Positions 1-9,048 of a stretch of 64,000 bases of DNA are shown piece by piece. The stretch comes from Rhodoferax sp. (GTDB lineage Bacteria > Pseudomonadota > Gammaproteobacteria > Burkholderiales > Burkholderiaceae_C): contig NZ_JAUYQD010000064.1 of NCBI RefSeq assembly GCF_030697375.1, positions 62,001 through 126,000 of the forward strand, written 5' to 3'. Every line of letters starts with the position of its first letter. The stretch's first letter is position 1. Both the position numbers and the translations under genes were made by a program. Under the pieces are notes generated by a model. That model was not told the origin of the DNA, searched no databases, and saw nothing but the letters and a program-made list of their open reading frames with translations.

Positions 1-932
1 GCCCGGCCAACCAAAAGTGGTGCGGTCAGCGATCTATATCGCAAGCGATCAGATATCCAAAGCTGCTCACCATCGGCGCGCCGCCATGCACGTATTTTCC
101 CATCACTCTCAGCCCCAAGCACAACCGTGTCATCGCCATGAACCCCCGTAGCCCCCGACGCTGACTTGCTCCAAATCACAGAACCTTTGCTCGCATCAGC
201 GCACCCCACGGCAGACTGAAATGCGCGCGTGCACAATTGATCTCCAACACGGCTGATTCCTGAAACCAAATCCACCAATCTTTCAACCTCATTAGTTCCA
301 CGACTACTGGCAATAGTGGCCTCCCAGCGGGCATTTCCATTTTGCGGATTCAAACCTACCAGTCGCCCACCCTGCCCCACCACCAGTGTGTCGCCCACAG
401 CCGTAATGACGCCAGCTTGGGCAAGCACCAATGCATCACCACTTCGTTGTTGTTGCCACAACTTGCGTCCCGAAGCCGCATCAAATGCCGATACCGATCG
501 ATCTGCGGACAGTACAAAAATCCTGTCACCTGCCACCAGTGGCGCAGTCTGCGTGACTGCATGCAATCGTTGCCGCCAAATTTCGCGACCAGCGTTCAGG
601 GCAATAAGCTCATTGTCACGACTCACCACCGCAGCGTAGCGCCCATCAGCCCCCACCCCAGCAGACAAGGCCACCTTTAAAGCCACACGCCACACATCCC
701 CGCCAGTGCGCCCGTCAATGGCAACTACGACCCCATCTGAACTCGCCACATAGAGAACATTGTCAACAACCTGAATGTTTAGCGGAAAATCAATATCTCC
801 TACATTGGATGTCCAGGCGGACCGGATGCCAATCAACGCAGTGTTTGGACCGAGATCACGTGGTTTGGGTCTTTCAGGCCCAGCACAGGCCACCAGCATT
901 GCAGCCAGCAGCAACATGCCGAGTCGACGCAT
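1..932 (-). CDS. bamB: Outer membrane assembly lipoprotein BamB (3' part outside window)
   Basis: BamB is the beta-propeller lipoprotein of the BAM complex that inserts beta-barrel proteins into the outer membrane. Translating the minus strand from the ATG at 932 gives a short hydrophobic signal ending in the lipobox LVAC, then repeated PQQ-like propeller blades (for example DGRTGGDVWR, NAGREIWR, DAASGRKLWQ, NPQNGNARWE). The frame stays open to position 1, so the C-terminus is missing. It lies 26 bp after yfgM in the conserved order hisS-yfgM-bamB, which is usually followed by der. The start is chosen because the signal peptide begins there; the ribosome-binding site is weak. Confidence 0.93.
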   Translation of the reverse strand, partial: MRRLGMLLLAAMLVACAGPERPKPRDLGPNTALIGIRSAWTSNVGDIDFPLNIQVVDNVLYVASSDGVVVAIDGRTGGDVWRVALKVALSAGVGADGRYAAVVSRDNELIALNAGREIWRQRLHAVTQTAPLVAGDRIFVLSADRSVSAFDAASGRKLWQQQRSGDALVLAQAGVITAVGDTLVVGQGGRLVGLNPQNGNARWEATIASSRGTNEVERLVDLVSGISRVGDQLCTRAFQSAVGCADASKGSVIWSKSASGATGVHGDDTVVLGAESDGKIRAWRRADGEQLWISDRLRYRSLTAPLLVGR

Positions 933-958
933 TGCCGAACCGAAAGAAAGCAAACGAT

Positions 959-1654
959 TCACTTTGAACCTTCCATTTTTCCAGAGCTAGCATCCCCGTC
1001 AACTGCCCCAATTTCGGGACTCCATCCCAAAGCATTCAATTTAACCAGAACGAGACGGCGGTACTCGGCCCGTTCGTCAAAGGCTTTGAATGATTTTTGA
1101 TATTCCGCTTTGGCTTCAAGCTTCTTCCCTTGCGCCAAGTAAATATCCCCTCGTCGGTCAGCGGCAAGTGCTGTGAATTCCTCGGCCATATTGCCAGCCA
1201 AAAGTTTGAGTGCTTCGTCATATGCTTTTGACTCGATCAGCATTCCAGACAAACGCAGGCGAGCAATGGATGAAAAGCCCTGGTCGTCTGATTTTTCTGC
1301 CACCCAAGTCAACGCGGTTTTCGCAGTCTCTGCGTTTCCCGCTGCATACGCCGATTGAGCGACCAGCAATCCTGCCTGCTGGGCATACGTCGTCGACGCG
1401 AACCGCTCCTTCATGTCTGAAAATGCCCGCTCCGTCTTTTGAAGATCGCCATTACGCGCTACTTTTTCAACTTCATCAAACATTGCAGCTGCCTGAATCG
1501 ATTGGCTGCGCTGCCAATATTGGTAACCGTTCCAGGCGGCCACAGCGCCCAATACAACTATCAGACCCCAAGTAATCAGATTGCCATATTGCTGCCAAAA
1601 ATGCTTAAGTTGATCGAGTTGCTCTTGCTCTTCGAGATCTAAATGATTTGCCAT
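959..1654 (-). CDS. yfgM: YfgM-like ancillary SecYEG translocon subunit
   Basis: This 231-residue protein has a short charged cytoplasmic N-terminus, one transmembrane segment at about residues 27-47 and a periplasmic TPR-like region (TPR_21 type). Family knowledge: YfgM works with PpiD at the Sec translocon as a periplasmic chaperone-like factor. The N-terminal motif LDLEEQEQLDQLKHFW followed by a membrane helix is typical of YfgM. It lies 12 bp after hisS and directly before bamB, the usual arrangement, and is probably co-transcribed with both. Confidence 0.9.
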   Translation of the reverse strand: MANHLDLEEQEQLDQLKHFWQQYGNLITWGLIVVLGAVAAWNGYQYWQRSQSIQAAAMFDEVEKVARNGDLQKTERAFSDMKERFASTTYAQQAGLLVAQSAYAAGNAETAKTALTWVAEKSDDQGFSSIARLRLSGMLIESKAYDEALKLLAGNMAEEFTALAADRRGDIYLAQGKKLEAKAEYQKSFKAFDERAEYRRLVLVKLNALGWSPEIGAVDGDASSGKMEGSK

Positions 1655-1666
1655 GAGTTTGTTTAG

Positions 1667-2980
1667 TTAAGCAGAAAATTGTAGGCTGGGAGCCCATTGT
1701 GTCGCCTGGTTGAGTGCTTGAGTTACCTGGGCGCCAACCCCATCTCGCAAGGCTTTCACGGTTACTACGCCCTGCGCCAGTTCGTCAGCACCAAAAATCA
1801 GTGCGAATCGCGCGCCAGATCCGTCCGCACGCTTAAATTGGGATTTAATACTTGCCATTGCATCTGAACCACCTGCATGCATCTGAACCGAAACGCCCAA
1901 TGCACGAAGTTCTTGCAGGCATGCCATCGCAGTTGGCAATGCAGTAGCATCCGGAATGATGGCGTAGGCATCAAGGGAATCTGCCGCCACTTGCGATCCC
2001 TGCTCCTTCAGCAACTCCAATACACGCTCCACTCCCATTGCCCATCCCACCGCAGGGGCTGGCTTACCGCCTACTTGCTCGGTCAAATAGTCGTATCGGC
2101 CACCTGCACAAATAGTGCCTTGTGATCCCAGGCGAGTGGTAACGAATTCAAAAACCGTTAGGTTGTAATAATCCATACCCCGAACCAGTCGAGGATTGAT
2201 GGTGTAAGGAACACCGTTGGCATCCAAAATCGAAGTCACCCTGTTCAGATGCGAACGCGAAGCTTCACCCAGGAAACTTAACAACTGTGGAGCGCACTCA
2301 TTCACCTGTTGCATCGGGGGATGCTTACTGTCCAGCAAACGCAAGGGGTTGAGGTGCAACCGCCGCTTGGCTTCGTCATCCAAACAACTTGCATGTTGCT
2401 GGAAATGCGCGATCAATGCCTCCCGGTGGGCCAAGCGCTCGGTGGGCTGTCCCAAACTGTTTAACTGCAACGCAACGTCTGTCAAACCCAACGCTTTCCA
2501 AAGCGCGTGAGCCATCAAAATCAACTCTGCATCCACCTCGGCACCGGCAAATCCAAGTGCCTCTGCCCCAATTTGGTGAAACTGCCGGTACCGCCCCCGT
2601 TGCGGACGCTCGTGCCGAAACATAGGCCCCATGTAGTACAACCGCTTACCGCCGTTGTACAACAATGAATGCTCAACCACCGCACGCACCACTCCAGCCG
2701 TATTTTCAGGCCTCAGAGTCAAAGCCTCACCATTGAGCCGGTCATCAAAAGAGTACATCTCTTTCTCGACAATATCGGTCACTTCTCCAAGGCCACGCAC
2801 AAAAAGTGCGGTAGGTTCAACCATGGGCGTACGAATATTTTCATATGCGTGGCGCCGCATCAAAGAGCGCACCGTATCTTCTAATGCTTCCCAGCGCGCG
2901 GATTCCGGGGGTAGTATGTCATTCATGCCCTTGACGGCAGCCAGTTTCTCCACTTTACGTGGTGCAGATTTCTCGACCAT
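1667..2980 (-). CDS. hisS: Histidyl-tRNA synthetase
   Basis: Class II aminoacyl-tRNA synthetase that charges tRNA-His with histidine. The 437 residues match the usual length. Visible motifs are VKGMNDILPP near residues 16-25, class II motif 2 (FRHERPQRGRYRQFHQ, about 121-136), the histidine-binding signatures LVRGMDYYN and CAGGRYDYL, and motif 3 with AVGWAMGVERVLELL. A C-terminal anticodon-binding domain follows. It sits 8 bp after ispG, consistent with one transcript rlmN-pilW-rodZ-ispG-hisS-yfgM-bamB. Confidence 0.97.
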   Translation of the reverse strand: MVEKSAPRKVEKLAAVKGMNDILPPESARWEALEDTVRSLMRRHAYENIRTPMVEPTALFVRGLGEVTDIVEKEMYSFDDRLNGEALTLRPENTAGVVRAVVEHSLLYNGGKRLYYMGPMFRHERPQRGRYRQFHQIGAEALGFAGAEVDAELILMAHALWKALGLTDVALQLNSLGQPTERLAHREALIAHFQQHASCLDDEAKRRLHLNPLRLLDSKHPPMQQVNECAPQLLSFLGEASRSHLNRVTSILDANGVPYTINPRLVRGMDYYNLTVFEFVTTRLGSQGTICAGGRYDYLTEQVGGKPAPAVGWAMGVERVLELLKEQGSQVAADSLDAYAIIPDATALPTAMACLQELRALGVSVQMHAGGSDAMASIKSQFKRADGSGARFALIFGADELAQGVVTVKALRDGVGAQVTQALNQATQWAPSLQFSA

Positions 2981-2988
2981 GCGAACTC

Positions 2989-4263
2989 TTAATCTTTCGT
3001 AACAACAGCAGATGCGCCAAAACGCTGCTGTACATAGTTTTCAACAACAGCCTGGAAATCGGCCGCAATAGCATCTCCACGCAATGTCATGCGTTTCTCA
3101 CCATCAATAAACACCGGCGCGGCTGGTGCCTCTCCAGTCCCTGGCAAACTGATACCGATATCTGCGTGTTTGCTTTCACCAGGACCATTAACAATACATC
3201 CCATTACAGCCACTTTCAGCGCCTCCACTCCAGGAAAGCGTGTGCGCCAAATGGGCATTTGGGCACGAAGGAAATCATCGATTTGCTTCGTCAATTCTTG
3301 AAAAGTCGTACTGGTCGTTCGTCCACACCCCGGGCATGCAGTCACACTGGGCACAAACGTTCGTATTCCCAAGGCCTGAATAATCTCAGAAGCAATGACT
3401 ACTTCTTGAGTACGTGACTCGCCAGGCGCAGGCGTCAAAGACACCCGAATGGTGTCGCCAATGCCCTCTTGCAGCAAAACCGCCAAGGCAGCGGTCGAAG
3501 CGACCGTTCCTTTGGTACCCATTCCGGCTTCAGTGAGGCCTAAATGCAAGGGATACGCGCAGCGACGGCCCAGCTCGCGGTATACGGCGATCAAATCTTG
3601 CACACCGCTGACCTTACACGAGAGAATAATTTGATTGGCGGCAAGTCCAATTTCTTCCGCACGCAAAGCAGCGCCGATCGCGGACGTAATCAACGCCTCA
3701 TACATGATGGATTTGGAGTCCCATGGTGTTGAGCGTTTGCTGTTCTCATCCATCAGGGAGGCCAGTAACTCCTGATCCAAACTACCCCAATTGACACCGA
3801 TTCGCACCGGCTTGTCCCACCTCACAGCGGCGTCAATCATCAAGCCGAACTGCTTATCCCGCTTATCCCCCTTACCGACATTACCCGGATTGATGCGGTA
3901 CTTAGACAGTGCACGTGCGCACTCCGGGAAATCAGTGAGCAACCGGTGACCATTGAAATGGAAGTCACCAATCAGCGGAACGTCTACACCCATTCGATCC
4001 AGCTGTTCGCGGATGTAGGGAACAGCTTGTGCGGCTTCAGGCGTGTTGACGGTGATACGAACCATTTCTGAACCGGCATTTGCCAACTCTTTGACTTGTA
4101 TGGCCGTTCCGATGGCATCCACTGTGTCAGTATTGGTCATGGACTGTACTCGCACAGAAGCCCCACCACCGACCGTCACGACACGGTCACCCCACACTAT
4201 GCGTGATTGCAGGGAATCCCGCTTTTGGGGTAATGCCAGAGATATTGGCTGAGATTGAATCAC
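2989..4263 (-). CDS. ispG: HMBPP synthase (GcpE/IspG), MEP isoprenoid pathway
   Basis: 4Fe-4S enzyme that converts methylerythritol cyclodiphosphate to hydroxymethylbutenyl diphosphate. Cluster ligands are visible as CPGCG (Cys310, Cys313) and GCIVNGPGE (Cys356, Glu363). An N-terminal TIM-barrel signature VRVQSMTNTDT is present. The start is a GTG that overlaps the rodZ TAG stop by one base (TAGTG), which suggests translational coupling. Length (424 aa) is typical for the proteobacterial two-domain enzyme. Confidence 0.97.
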   Translation of the reverse strand: MIQSQPISLALPQKRDSLQSRIVWGDRVVTVGGGASVRVQSMTNTDTVDAIGTAIQVKELANAGSEMVRITVNTPEAAQAVPYIREQLDRMGVDVPLIGDFHFNGHRLLTDFPECARALSKYRINPGNVGKGDKRDKQFGLMIDAAVRWDKPVRIGVNWGSLDQELLASLMDENSKRSTPWDSKSIMYEALITSAIGAALRAEEIGLAANQIILSCKVSGVQDLIAVYRELGRRCAYPLHLGLTEAGMGTKGTVASTAALAVLLQEGIGDTIRVSLTPAPGESRTQEVVIASEIIQALGIRTFVPSVTACPGCGRTTSTTFQELTKQIDDFLRAQMPIWRTRFPGVEALKVAVMGCIVNGPGESKHADIGISLPGTGEAPAAPVFIDGEKRMTLRGDAIAADFQAVVENYVQQRFGASAVVTKD

Positions 4264-5228
4264 TATTTCACCTCAAATCGAGCAACATTGTCCTTGGCAA
4301 TATTCGCCAAACTAAACGCTTTTCCACGAACCTCAACCTCCACAGCTTCGGCTCGACCAATCACAATGGACAAAGGCAAGGCACCGGTCGCGCCAACTGA
4401 TTCGCCAGCGGACAGTGTTCTGCGAATTTGAACAACCCCTTTGGCATCAGTCACTTCCAACCATGAGGGCGCGTTAGCTTTGAAAAACACCACTTTCTGC
4501 AAGACACGCCCAGTCTCGGAAGTGATGCCGCTGCCAGCGGATTTTCCAGTGGAATCAGAAATAATTTGCGGCATTTTGACTACGTCAGCCCCCAATCCAT
4601 CCGAGCCCTGAGCCGCCGGTACCACGCTACTGGCGGGTCCTACAGGTACTGCGGATGCTGGCTCTGCGGTAACTGCTTGGGGCACTTCAAACGAAGGGGG
4701 CGCCACTACCTCTGGCATAGGGACAGTGGATTTCACAGAAGTCTTCCGATCCGACTCCGGGGATGGGCTCCCAATTTGAATATCTGGAAAAATAGCCAGG
4801 ATGAAAACACCAAGCAACAACGCCAGCACAAGCAGCACGCCAGGCTTAGCAAGAAAGGCGGGGACTGACAGACCTGATCTTTGCCCGGGCACATGGAATG
4901 GCGTATTGATACCCTGTTCGATCGAATACAACTTGGGAAGACTGTTTTGAGGCAGCTTCTCCAATACAGGCGTTGGATCAATCTTCAGCGCGCGACACAT
5001 ACTTGAAGCCAAGGCCCGAGCGAACACCACATCAAGCAGTAAATCAATCTGATCCGCCTCCAACGCCTCCAGCTTTTTTACTGGAACCTTCATCGACACC
5101 GCAAGTGCTGCGATATGCAATCCTGAGGCCTCTCTGGCGCGACGCAACATCGCGCCGGCGGTCAAATTGCCGACATCCGTAACAGCACTTACGCCATTGG
5201 ATTGAGTGGAAGTCTCCGCATCACTCAT
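4263..5228 (-). CDS. rodZ: Cell-shape protein RodZ
   Basis: RodZ links the MreB cytoskeleton to the inner membrane. The 321-residue product has a cytoplasmic helix-turn-helix domain (about residues 20-90, beginning AGAMLRRAREASGLHIAALA), a transmembrane helix (about 137-157), a Pro/Ala/Val-rich periplasmic linker and a C-terminal beta domain (DUF4115). The ATG at 5228 is preferred over an ATG 33 bp upstream because AGAGGGG lies just before it; it overlaps the end of pilW by 8 bp (ATGAGTGA). Confidence 0.9.
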   Translation of the reverse strand: MSDAETSTQSNGVSAVTDVGNLTAGAMLRRAREASGLHIAALAVSMKVPVKKLEALEADQIDLLLDVVFARALASSMCRALKIDPTPVLEKLPQNSLPKLYSIEQGINTPFHVPGQRSGLSVPAFLAKPGVLLVLALLLGVFILAIFPDIQIGSPSPESDRKTSVKSTVPMPEVVAPPSFEVPQAVTAEPASAVPVGPASSVVPAAQGSDGLGADVVKMPQIISDSTGKSAGSGITSETGRVLQKVVFFKANAPSWLEVTDAKGVVQIRRTLSAGESVGATGALPLSIVIGRAEAVEVEVRGKAFSLANIAKDNVARFEVK

Positions 5229-6048
5229 CGAAAGCCCCTCTTTCAAATGCGGACGACTCACGCGACTGGGGGAAACGCCGTTTTAACTGTGTACCCAATT
5301 GCGCCACCGCATCCGTATTTTTCATCTTGCGCTCTACCTTAATACCCAGCCACAAAGACTCAGCATTGGCCAATTCACTGTTGTTGATTCGACGCACATA
5401 GAATTGCGACCGCACGTACTCTTGCCGCTGGTACAACAATAGGGCAAGGTTGTAACCGGTAATAGGATTGCCTGCATCCAACTCATAAGATCGCAAAAAA
5501 CTGGACTCAGCCTCAGCTTGTTTTCCATTGCTCAACTCACACCCACCACGTGCCATCCAAGTTTTTGCCCGTTCACCGTAGCTAGGGTTGGCTATGGCAG
5601 CAGCAAAAAACTGCATTGCCTCTGAAAATCGGGACTGTTGGCAGAGTAACAATGCATAGTTATGCTGAACACCGCCCGCTTTGGGATTTATAACTAAGGC
5701 TCGTCGAAAGCTATCTTCAGCGAGTGGCACATTGTTGAGACGCGTATAGATCAAACCTCGTAAGTTATACGCATCGAACAAGGTGGGGTCGGCATTGATA
5801 GATTGCTTGAGTTCATCCAAGGCAATCGTAGTTTGCCCATTGCTGTAATAACCAACCGCCAATTCAAGTCGTATACGGGCGCGTTTTCTACCTTCAGGTT
5901 CATCTGAATCCGTCACCAAATCCGACTTAATTTCTGTGCCCCCCCCCTTGGAGGCACAACCGATCACTCCACCAATTGTTATATATGCCAAACAAGACCA
6001 CAGTAAAAAAAATCGCAACACGACACCAGTCTGACCTACCTTATTCAT
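5221..6048 (-). CDS. pilW: Type IV pilus biogenesis/stability lipoprotein PilW (PilF)
   Basis: TPR lipoprotein family that pilots the PilQ secretin to the outer membrane. A signal sequence ends in the lipobox VIGC, followed by at least three TPR-like repeats (for example ELKQSINADPTLFDAYNLRG, AEDSFRRALVINPKA). The ATG at 6048 has GAGG upstream and is preferred over one 15 bp further upstream. It overlaps rlmN by 8 bp. A run of nine G (plus-strand C tract 5939-5947) encodes Lys-Gly-Gly-Gly just after the lipidated cysteine and could be a slippage site. Confidence 0.88.
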   Translation of the reverse strand: MNKVGQTGVVLRFFLLWSCLAYITIGGVIGCASKGGGTEIKSDLVTDSDEPEGRKRARIRLELAVGYYSNGQTTIALDELKQSINADPTLFDAYNLRGLIYTRLNNVPLAEDSFRRALVINPKAGGVQHNYALLLCQQSRFSEAMQFFAAAIANPSYGERAKTWMARGGCELSNGKQAEAESSFLRSYELDAGNPITGYNLALLLYQRQEYVRSQFYVRRINNSELANAESLWLGIKVERKMKNTDAVAQLGTQLKRRFPQSRESSAFERGAFDE

Positions 6049-7201
6049 TGACACCATCCTCATGCTTTATGGGAATAATTTTGAACACGGGTTTCAATAT
6101 CGCATTACGCTGACGCGACATGCGGTTGTGAACATCGGTACGGTCTTTAACATCACCGGCAAGCTGACCGCAGGCCGCATCAATATCATCGCCACGTGTT
6201 TTGCGAATCGTTGTCACTATTCCTGAATCACTCAGAATTTTGGCAAACGCTATTACGGCACTTGGTGAGGAGCGAACCAACCCAGAGGCGGGAAATGGAT
6301 TAAATGGAATAAGGTTAAATTTACACCAGGCACCGGCACCAGAATCTTGTCGAACAAGTTTCACCAACTCGACAGCGTGCTGCGGCGAATCGTTGACACC
6401 ATCCAGCATGCAGTATTCAAAAGTGATGAAATCGCGCGGAGCAAACGCCAAATACCGTTTGCAAGCCTGCAGCAATTCGGCAATAGGATATTTTCGGTTC
6501 AATGGCACCAGGTTATCACGCAAGGCATCATTCGGCGCATGAAGGGACACTGCCAAGGCTACTGGGCAATCTTGTCCCAATCGATCTATCATGGGCACGA
6601 CACCCGATGTTGACACCGTAACGCGCCGGCGCGACAAACCATAAGCATGGTCACTTAGCATGACCCGCAAAGACTGCACCAGCGCAGCATAGTTCTGAAG
6701 CGGCTCGCCCATCCCCATCATTACCACGTTGGAAATGACACGATCAGACACCCCCAAATGCTTGCGCAAAAAATGCTCTGCAAACCAGAGCTGCGCAATA
6801 ATTTCGCCGGCGGTTAAATTTCGGCTAAACCCCTGGTGTCCGGTTGAGCAAAATCTACACCCCACTGCGCACCCGGCTTGCGACGATATGCAAAGGGTAC
6901 CACGGTCAGTTTCAGGTATAAAAACTGCTTCTACAACGTCCCCATTCCCGACGTCGAATAGCCACTTGATGGTTCCATCGGTTGAAATATGTTGCGAAAC
7001 AACACCAAGGGCCTGAATGCAAGCAGACGTTTTTAATTTTTCACGCAAAGATTTTGCGAGATCACTCATCTCATCAAATTGAGATGCACCCTTTTGATGA
7101 ATCCATCGGAAAAGCTGGGTTGCTCGAAAGCGCTTTTCTCCCAGCCGCTCGCAAAAAACGGCCAATTCCTCAAGATCAAAATCCAGTAGATTGGCCGTCA
7201 T
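6041..7201 (-). CDS. rlmN: Dual-specificity RNA methyltransferase RlmN
   Basis: Radical-SAM enzyme that makes 2-methyladenosine in 23S rRNA (A2503) and some tRNAs. The radical-SAM motif CxxxCxxC is seen as CAVGCRFC (Cys111, 115, 118). The mechanistic C-terminal cysteine is in DDIDAACGQLAG (about Cys344). The length of 386 aa is typical. The next gene upstream, ndk, starts only 8 bp away, the classical ndk-rlmN-pilW-rodZ order. Confidence 0.97.
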   Translation of the reverse strand: MTANLLDFDLEELAVFCERLGEKRFRATQLFRWIHQKGASQFDEMSDLAKSLREKLKTSACIQALGVVSQHISTDGTIKWLFDVGNGDVVEAVFIPETDRGTLCISSQAGCAVGCRFCSTGHQGFSRNLTAGEIIAQLWFAEHFLRKHLGVSDRVISNVVMMGMGEPLQNYAALVQSLRVMLSDHAYGLSRRRVTVSTSGVVPMIDRLGQDCPVALAVSLHAPNDALRDNLVPLNRKYPIAELLQACKRYLAFAPRDFITFEYCMLDGVNDSPQHAVELVKLVRQDSGAGAWCKFNLIPFNPFPASGLVRSSPSAVIAFAKILSDSGIVTTIRKTRGDDIDAACGQLAGDVKDRTDVHNRMSRQRNAILKPVFKIIPIKHEDGVNE

Positions 7202-7209
7202 TGCATAAC

Positions 7210-7635
7210 TTAACGTGAATAAACGTTCATGCCAGCAAAAAAGAACGCAACCTCGGCGGCAGCGGTCTCTGCAGCATCTGATCCATGCACCGCGTTTGCG
7301 TCGATGCTATCAGCGAAATCGGCACGAATCGTTCCTGGCGCAGCCTTCTTGGGATCAGTGGCCCCCATCAGATCACGGTTCTTCAAAATGGCATTTTCAC
7401 CTTCAAGCGCCTGAATCATGACAGGCCCGGAAATCATGAAGTCCACCAAATCTTTGAAGAAAGGACGCTCTTTGTGCACAGCGTAAAACGCTTCAGCCTC
7501 GCCACGCGACAAATGCGCCAAACGTGCAGCCACAACCTTCAAGCCGGCGGCCTCAAAACGTGCATAAATTTGACCAATAACATTTTTAGCTACAGCGTCA
7601 GGCTTGATGATGGAGAGAGTGCGTTCGATTGTCAT
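7210..7635 (-). CDS. ndk: Nucleoside diphosphate kinase
   Basis: Transfers the gamma phosphate of NTPs to NDPs through a phosphohistidine. The 141-residue protein begins MTIERTLSIIKPDAV and carries the active-site signature NAVHGSDAAETA (His117). It is the first gene of the compact minus-strand group running to bamB. The 72 bp upstream of it contain a small hairpin (GCTCC-TATT-GGAGC, 7668-7681) without an obvious U tract. Confidence 0.97.
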   Translation of the reverse strand: MTIERTLSIIKPDAVAKNVIGQIYARFEAAGLKVVAARLAHLSRGEAEAFYAVHKERPFFKDLVDFMISGPVMIQALEGENAILKNRDLMGATDPKKAAPGTIRADFADSIDANAVHGSDAAETAAAEVAFFFAGMNVYSR

Positions 7636-7707
7636 AATATTTCCAGAACTAGATTGGTAAATCTTCCGCTCCTATTGGAGCAAAGCCTGCGATTTTAGCA
7701 TCCAAGG

Positions 7708-9048
7708 CTACCTGCCTTTGCGACCACCGCGGGAACCACCCTGCGCACCGCGTGGACGCTGCCCCGCATCTTGACGTTGGCGGGTAAAACTATCGGCGCC
7801 GATATAACCGAATGCGGTTTTCATGGGATCTGGTTGACTTGCTCCACTCTGGCGCGGGTCGGCCTTACCTTGGCGATTGTCGCCACCACGGTTACCACCA
7901 GGCCCGACCCCACTTCCATTCCGGGTTGCGGACGGCTGCTTCCCACGTTGCCCATTGTTAGCACCACGTGGTCCTCCAGTACGCCCTCCCCTTCGCTTGC
8001 CTTGACCCCCGGAATTATCCATTCGCCCCGGATGGGATTCGCGAGAAACGCCATCGCCATGCCCAGACTCGCCTGACTCCCTTCGGCCTCCGGCCGCTTG
8101 TGCCAACCCACGAATGTCGGCCTCATCCAATTCCATCCAAGCGCCGCGCTTCAAACCTCGCGGCAGTACCATTGCGCCATAACGGATACGGATCAAACGA
8201 CTGACTGCATGACCGACAGCCTCCAGCATTCTGCGCACTTCACGATTACGCCCTTCGGAAATAGTAACCCTGTACCAACAATTGGACCCCTCTCCACCGC
8301 CATCTTCGATCGACCCAAACTGCGCAACGCCATCGTCCAGCTTGACCCCATCCAACAACATCTGCTTTTCTTCCTTGTTCAAAGAGCCAAGAACACGCAC
8401 TGCATACTCGCGCTCCAGTCCAAACCGAGGATGCATCAAATTGTTAGCAAGCTCACCCGATGTGGTAAATAGCAGCAAACCTTCTGTATTCAAATCTAAT
8501 CTTCCCACTGACTGCCACTTTCCTTGGTGCAATTTGGGAAGCCGACGAAAGACTGTTGGACGATTCTGCGGATCATCATGGGTAACAACCTCCCCCACAG
8601 GCTTGTGGTAGGCAATCACCCTGGCCGGCGGGGCATCTATGCGAAACCGGATCGGCTTGCCATTCACTTTGATGTTGTCACCAAACTGAATGCGTTGTCC
8701 AATGTGCGCAGGCTCGTTATTGACAGAGATACGCCCCTCCAATATCAACTGCTCCATTTCAAGCCGGGACCCCATACCTGATTGGGCCAACACCTTGTGC
8801 AGCTTAGGTGTTTCGGCCAATGGTGCCAAAACCCGTTTGGGTGGCAGTAAATCCAACAACTCCTCATCTGCGTCAAACTGACCAGAAATAACGTCATTGA
8901 ACCGATTGTCGAAATCGCTCCCCCCCGCCGCCGCGGCATCTTTGCATTCCGCCTCCACAGGCAAGTCACTTGCCAGCGTAGGCACTGCGTCGACGCCAGA
9001 CTCCATGCCTGGTGTTGGCTCATCGGCCCGGGGGGTGATTTCGTTCAT
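7708..9048 (-). CDS. rluB: 23S rRNA pseudouridine synthase RluB with Gly/Arg-rich tail
   Basis: RsuA/RluB-type pseudouridine synthase. An acidic N-terminal extension is followed by an S4 RNA-binding domain (about 80-140), then the catalytic domain with the Asp motif GRLDLNTEGLLLF and the family motif EGRNREVRRM. The C-terminal ~120 residues are low-complexity and rich in Gly, Arg, Asn and Gln, probably a disordered RNA-binding tail common in betaproteobacterial RluB. It overlaps the end of scpB by 4 bp (ATGA), implying coupling. Confidence 0.92.
   Translation of the reverse strand: MNEITPRADEPTPGMESGVDAVPTLASDLPVEAECKDAAAAGGSDFDNRFNDVISGQFDADEELLDLLPPKRVLAPLAETPKLHKVLAQSGMGSRLEMEQLILEGRISVNNEPAHIGQRIQFGDNIKVNGKPIRFRIDAPPARVIAYHKPVGEVVTHDDPQNRPTVFRRLPKLHQGKWQSVGRLDLNTEGLLLFTTSGELANNLMHPRFGLEREYAVRVLGSLNKEEKQMLLDGVKLDDGVAQFGSIEDGGGEGSNCWYRVTISEGRNREVRRMLEAVGHAVSRLIRIRYGAMVLPRGLKRGAWMELDEADIRGLAQAAGGRRESGESGHGDGVSRESHPGRMDNSGGQGKRRGGRTGGPRGANNGQRGKQPSATRNGSGVGPGGNRGGDNRQGKADPRQSGASQPDPMKTAFGYIGADSFTRQRQDAGQRPRGAQGGSRGGRKGR

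Noticed and set aside
7668..7681. Hairpin GCTCC-TATT-GGAGC between rluB and ndk as terminator
   Set aside because: Only 5 bp and no U tract on the minus strand; too weak to call.
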